DNA of 8,946 nucleotides from contig CALEEU010000079.1 of NCBI GenBank assembly GCA_937875975.1, positions 1 to 8,946 of the forward strand, read 5' to 3'. The notes under the pieces were generated by a model. The model did not search any database and was not told where the DNA came from. It was given only the letters and a program-made list of their open reading frames with translations. Below, piece by piece: positions 6,633 to 8,946 of this stretch. Each line of letters opens with the position of its first letter. Positions within the stretch are counted from its first letter, which is position 1. Source of the DNA: an uncultured Opitutia bacterium. Its GTDB lineage: Bacteria; Verrucomicrobiota; Verrucomicrobiia; Opitutales; UBA953. Made by a program: the position numbers and the translations under genes.

Positions 6633-7364
6633 ATGAATGTGTTTTCTGCGCTCCTGCTCACGAGCCTCTTGCTGGGAGCCGCCGAAGTGGGCCCGCCCAC
6701 ACCGAAACAGACCATGCCTGTGCCTTCGGCCGAAGAAGCCCTCGGATGGAAGAGCCTCTTCGACGGTAAGACGCTTAAGGGCTGGAACGGTGATCCGAAA
6801 TATTGGCGCTGCGAAGGCGGCGCAATCGTCGGCGAGATCACGCCTGAGACCATCGTGAAGCGCAATACCTTCCTCATCTGGGAAGGCTCCCTGCCCGGCG
6901 ACTTCGAACTCAAGGGGGAGTATCGCATCTCCGTGCGCGGCAACAGCGGCATCAACTACCATAGCGCCGACGTCGCCGGACTGACCTACGCGTTGACCGG
7001 CCCTCAGGCCGACATCGACGGCCAGAACCGCCACACCGGCCAGAACTACGAAGAACGCGGCCGCACCTTCAACGCCCTCCGCGGCCAGATCACGCGTGTG
7101 CGGCCGGGCAGGAAGGCCGAAGTCGTCGGTTCGGTCGGCGACCCGAAGGAACTCGCCGGCTTCATCCGTGACGGCGACTGGAACGAGTATCACCTCATCG
7201 TCCGCGGGGGCACGCAGGTGCACCTCCTGAACGGACATGTCATGAGCGTCGTCATCGACGACGACGCAGCGGCCCGTCATCCGGAGGGCAAGCTCGGCGT
7301 CCAGGTCCACGTCGGCCCGCCGATGAAGGTCGAATACCGTAACTTCCGCGTCAGGCAGCCCTGA
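6618..7364 (+). CDS. Secreted DUF1080 (3-keto-disaccharide hydrolase family) protein
   Basis: This 248-residue protein is a single DUF1080 domain behind a signal peptide. The hydrophobic stretch NVFSALLLTSLLLGAA (7-22) is followed by a likely cut after GAA; there is no lipobox cysteine. The domain runs from about 44 to the end, with SLFDGKTLKGWNG (46-58), NSGINYHSADV (109-119), RHTGQNYEERGR (138-149), DWNEYHLIVRG (187-197) and VGPPMKVEYRNFRV (232-245). DUF1080 proteins have been assigned to 3-keto-disaccharide or 3-keto-glycoside cleavage; catalysis here is inferred from family. The start could be 6618 or the ATG at 6633, which places the signal peptide closer to the N-terminus. Both ATGs lie in a repeated TTyCCTATG context. 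The next gene begins 48 bp downstream on the same strand, so an operon is likely. The domain is related to that in the large protein at the left end but lacks the dehydrogenase and HEAT parts. Confidence 0.9.
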   Translation: MTPFPMNVFSALLLTSLLLGAAEVGPPTPKQTMPVPSAEEALGWKSLFDGKTLKGWNGDPKYWRCEGGAIVGEITPETIVKRNTFLIWEGSLPGDFELKGEYRISVRGNSGINYHSADVAGLTYALTGPQADIDGQNRHTGQNYEERGRTFNALRGQITRVRPGRKAEVVGSVGDPKELAGFIRDGDWNEYHLIVRGGTQVHLLNGHVMSVVIDDDAAARHPEGKLGVQVHVGPPMKVEYRNFRVRQP

Positions 7365-7412
7365 GGTCGGATAAGCCGTTGCCCTCTGGCGGGGGTCGGA
7401 TTGGATAGGCCC

Positions 7413-8690
7413 ATGAGCCGCCCCGCCCTTCTCTTGCTTGCCTTGCTGAGCTGGACGCTCGGGGTCGTTGCAGCCTCTGGTTGGATTGAACAAAGCCCAC
7501 GAGACGAGATCCGCCCAGCGTTCTCGCGCAACGGCGATGCCTTGGTCATCACGCACGACGCCCGGGAAGGTCTCGACGGCTGGTACCAGCAGAAGTTCGG
7601 CGTCGTCGGCGGCGACTTCATGAAGTTCAGCGCCACGCGCAAGACCACCGGCGTGGAGAATCCGCGCCACAGTGGCCTCGTGCGCATCGTCTGGTCCGAC
7701 GCCACGGGCAAGGCCGTACCCGCCGCAACCCCCGGCGCCTCCGCCGAACCTGAGCATCCGATCGACGGACTAATCGACGCCCAAGGCATCTCGCTCATCA
7801 CGGGAGTTTACCAAGTGCCGCCGAAGGCCACGCAGGCGACCATCGAGCTCCACCTCCAGCACGCACCAAAGGGGCGCATCGAATGGAGGCATATCACGTT
7901 TGAAAAATCCACCGCGCCGGCATCCCGCAAGGTCCGCCTCGCAACCGTTCAATATATACCGACCGGCAAGTCGCCTCGCCAGAACTGCGAAGAATACGCC
8001 CCGATGATCGCTGAGGCCGCCAAGCAGAAGGCCGACCTCATCGTCCTCGGTGAGACCGTACCCTACGTGCGCACGAAGTTATCGCCCGCCGAATGCGCTG
8101 AACCGATCCCGGGGCCCACCACGGAATACTTCGGCAGCCAAGCCAAGCTGAACGGGATCCACATCGCCGTCAGTCTCTACGAGCGAGAAGGCCACCTCGT
8201 TTACAACACTGCCGTACTCCTGAGTTCGGAAGGCAAACTACTCGGCAAGTACCGCAAGGTCTGCCTGCCGCACGGCGAGGTCGAGAAAGGGGTCGCACCG
8301 GGTGCTGATTACCCCGTCTTCGACACGAAGTTCGGCAAGGTCGGCCTGATGATCTGTTACGACGGCTTCTACCCCGAAGTCGCCCGGGCGTTAACCGCCA
8401 ACGGCGCCGAAGTCATCGCCTGGCCGGTCTGGGGCTGCGACCCGCTGCTCGCTCGTGCTCGCGCCTGTGAGAACCGCGTCTACGTCGTGAGCAGCACCTT
8501 CACTGACCCGAAGAGCGACTGGATGATCTCCGCCGTCATCGACCGTGCCGGCAAGGTCGTTGCCCAGGCGAAGGAGAGCGGAAGCGTCGTCGTCTCCGAA
8601 GCTGACCTTTCGAAGCCGCTCGTCGGCCCTTACAATCTCGGCGACTTCCACGGCATTGTGCAGCGCCACCGTCCGGGAGCGCAGAAATAA
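7413..8690 (+). CDS. Exported carbon-nitrogen hydrolase (nitrilase fold) with N-terminal beta-rich domain
   Basis: This 425-residue protein starts at the ATG at 7413, directly before a signal peptide (MSRPALLLLALLSWTLGVVA, cut near A20-A21). A TTG at 7401 would add only four residues and is less likely. Residues about 24-165 look like a beta-sandwich resembling carbohydrate-binding jelly rolls (GGDFMKFSATRKT, GYQVPP-like and IELHLQH segments), although I do not recognise a named family. Residues about 173-400 are a nitrilase/amidase domain with the Glu-Lys-Cys triad: E214 in VLGETVPY, K282 in YRKVCLPHGE and C315 in GLMICYDGFYPE. RARACENRVYVVS at 348-360 is also typical. It should hydrolyse an amide, carbamoyl or nitrile bond outside the cytoplasm; the substrate is unknown. 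It is the second gene after the DUF1080 gene and ends two bases short of the convergent DUF3050 stop. Confidence 0.9.
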   Translation: MSRPALLLLALLSWTLGVVAASGWIEQSPRDEIRPAFSRNGDALVITHDAREGLDGWYQQKFGVVGGDFMKFSATRKTTGVENPRHSGLVRIVWSDATGKAVPAATPGASAEPEHPIDGLIDAQGISLITGVYQVPPKATQATIELHLQHAPKGRIEWRHITFEKSTAPASRKVRLATVQYIPTGKSPRQNCEEYAPMIAEAAKQKADLIVLGETVPYVRTKLSPAECAEPIPGPTTEYFGSQAKLNGIHIAVSLYEREGHLVYNTAVLLSSEGKLLGKYRKVCLPHGEVEKGVAPGADYPVFDTKFGKVGLMICYDGFYPEVARALTANGAEVIAWPVWGCDPLLARARACENRVYVVSSTFTDPKSDWMISAVIDRAGKVVAQAKESGSVVVSEADLSKPLVGPYNLGDFHGIVQRHRPGAQK

Positions 8691-8692
8691 AA

Positions 8693-8946
8693 CTAGGCTA
8701 ACTCCGCCAAGATCGCATCCCAGAGGGCGATGCGCGACTCGATCGCGGCGACGGAGGCCTCGGCGGCCTCGGCCCACTTACAATCGTCGTCGCCGCAGAG
8801 TAGTTCGACCATGCGAAGCGAGATGGCGCCGTGGTGGCCGCCATCCACCTCGATATGGCGCTCAAGGTAATAACGGAAGGTGTCGAGCTTACCGGGGTAC
8901 TCTCGGCTGAGGCGCGTGACGAGTTCGGTGAACATGTCCGGGATTA
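8693..8946 (-). CDS. DUF3050 family protein, C-terminal part (5' end beyond window)
   Basis: The frame is open from the right edge to the TAG at 8693-8695. About 83 codons are visible, beginning ..IPDMFTELVTRL. The visible part matches the C-terminal end of DUF3050 proteins (usually about 230-240 residues, heme-oxygenase-like helical fold): YYLERHIEVDGGHHG, then SLRMVELLCGDD, KWAEA and IALWDAIL. The HxxxDxxxH spacing within HIEVDGGHH would place three metal-ligand-type side chains on one helix face, consistent with a heme-oxygenase-like metal-binding fold. Function is not known. The internal ATG at 8935 is probably not the start, because the family motif IPDMF continues upstream of it. Confidence 0.7.
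   Translation of the reverse strand, partial: IPDMFTELVTRLSREYPGKLDTFRYYLERHIEVDGGHHGAISLRMVELLCGDDDCKWAEAAEASVAAIESRIALWDAILAELA

Noticed and set aside
6609..7757. A 382-codon open frame on the minus strand.
   Set aside because: It is antisense to both the DUF1080 and amidase genes, which carry signal peptides and catalytic motifs in the plus frame.
7945..7965. TATATA-like stretch inside the amidase gene as a possible internal promoter.
   Set aside because: It encodes the VQYIPTG strand at the start of the nitrilase domain, and no suitable -35 element was seen.

Overview
This GC-rich window looks like a chromosomal piece from the PVC group, most likely Verrucomicrobiota, with Planctomycetota as the second choice. 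The main evidence is at the left edge: a large secreted protein joins a DUF1080 (3-keto-disaccharide hydrolase) domain to the PVC-type membrane-bound dehydrogenase propeller, whose hallmark DWYN...SHNE...NHPDRDK segment is present, followed by HEAT repeats. A second secreted DUF1080 protein and an exported nitrilase-fold hydrolase fit the same lineage. The taxonomic call is an inference from gene families, not from a marker gene.

Layout: (1) positions 1-2522, minus strand: the multidomain DUF1080/dehydrogenase/HEAT protein, cut by the left edge. (2) 2523-2670: a 148-bp divergent intergenic region. (3) 2671-5245, plus strand: a tightly packed set of sufT (Fe-S assembly), hemW (radical SAM heme chaperone) and an EamA/DMT transporter. 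Both junctions are TGATG stop/start overlaps. (4) 5242-6576, minus strand: a DAACS-type dicarboxylate/amino acid:cation symporter whose stop codon overlaps the EamA stop tail to tail. (5) 6618-8690, plus strand: a small secreted DUF1080 protein, then a secreted carbon-nitrogen hydrolase with an extra N-terminal beta-rich domain, probably co-transcribed. (6) 8693-8946, minus strand: the C-terminal end of a DUF3050 (heme-oxygenase-like fold) protein, cut by the right edge.

How the genes may work together: the two DUF1080 proteins and the exported amidase all carry signal peptides, which suggests breakdown of glycosides or amide-containing compounds outside the cytoplasm, with the symporter and EamA protein moving small products. 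SufT and HemW form a separate housekeeping pair for Fe-S and heme cofactors. A possible link is that the dehydrogenase family on the left often carries a C-terminal c-type heme domain, but that part lies outside the window.

No RNA genes, insertion sequences, CRISPR arrays or phage genes were seen. Genes fill almost all of the window, and no gene-free stretch exceeds 148 bp. I find no convincing new defence or mobile system. The most interesting points are the multidomain DUF1080/dehydrogenase protein, the secreted DUF1080 plus amidase pair, substitutions in conserved motifs of HemW and the symporter, and a strong ribosome-binding site in front of an out-of-frame small ORF at 6596.
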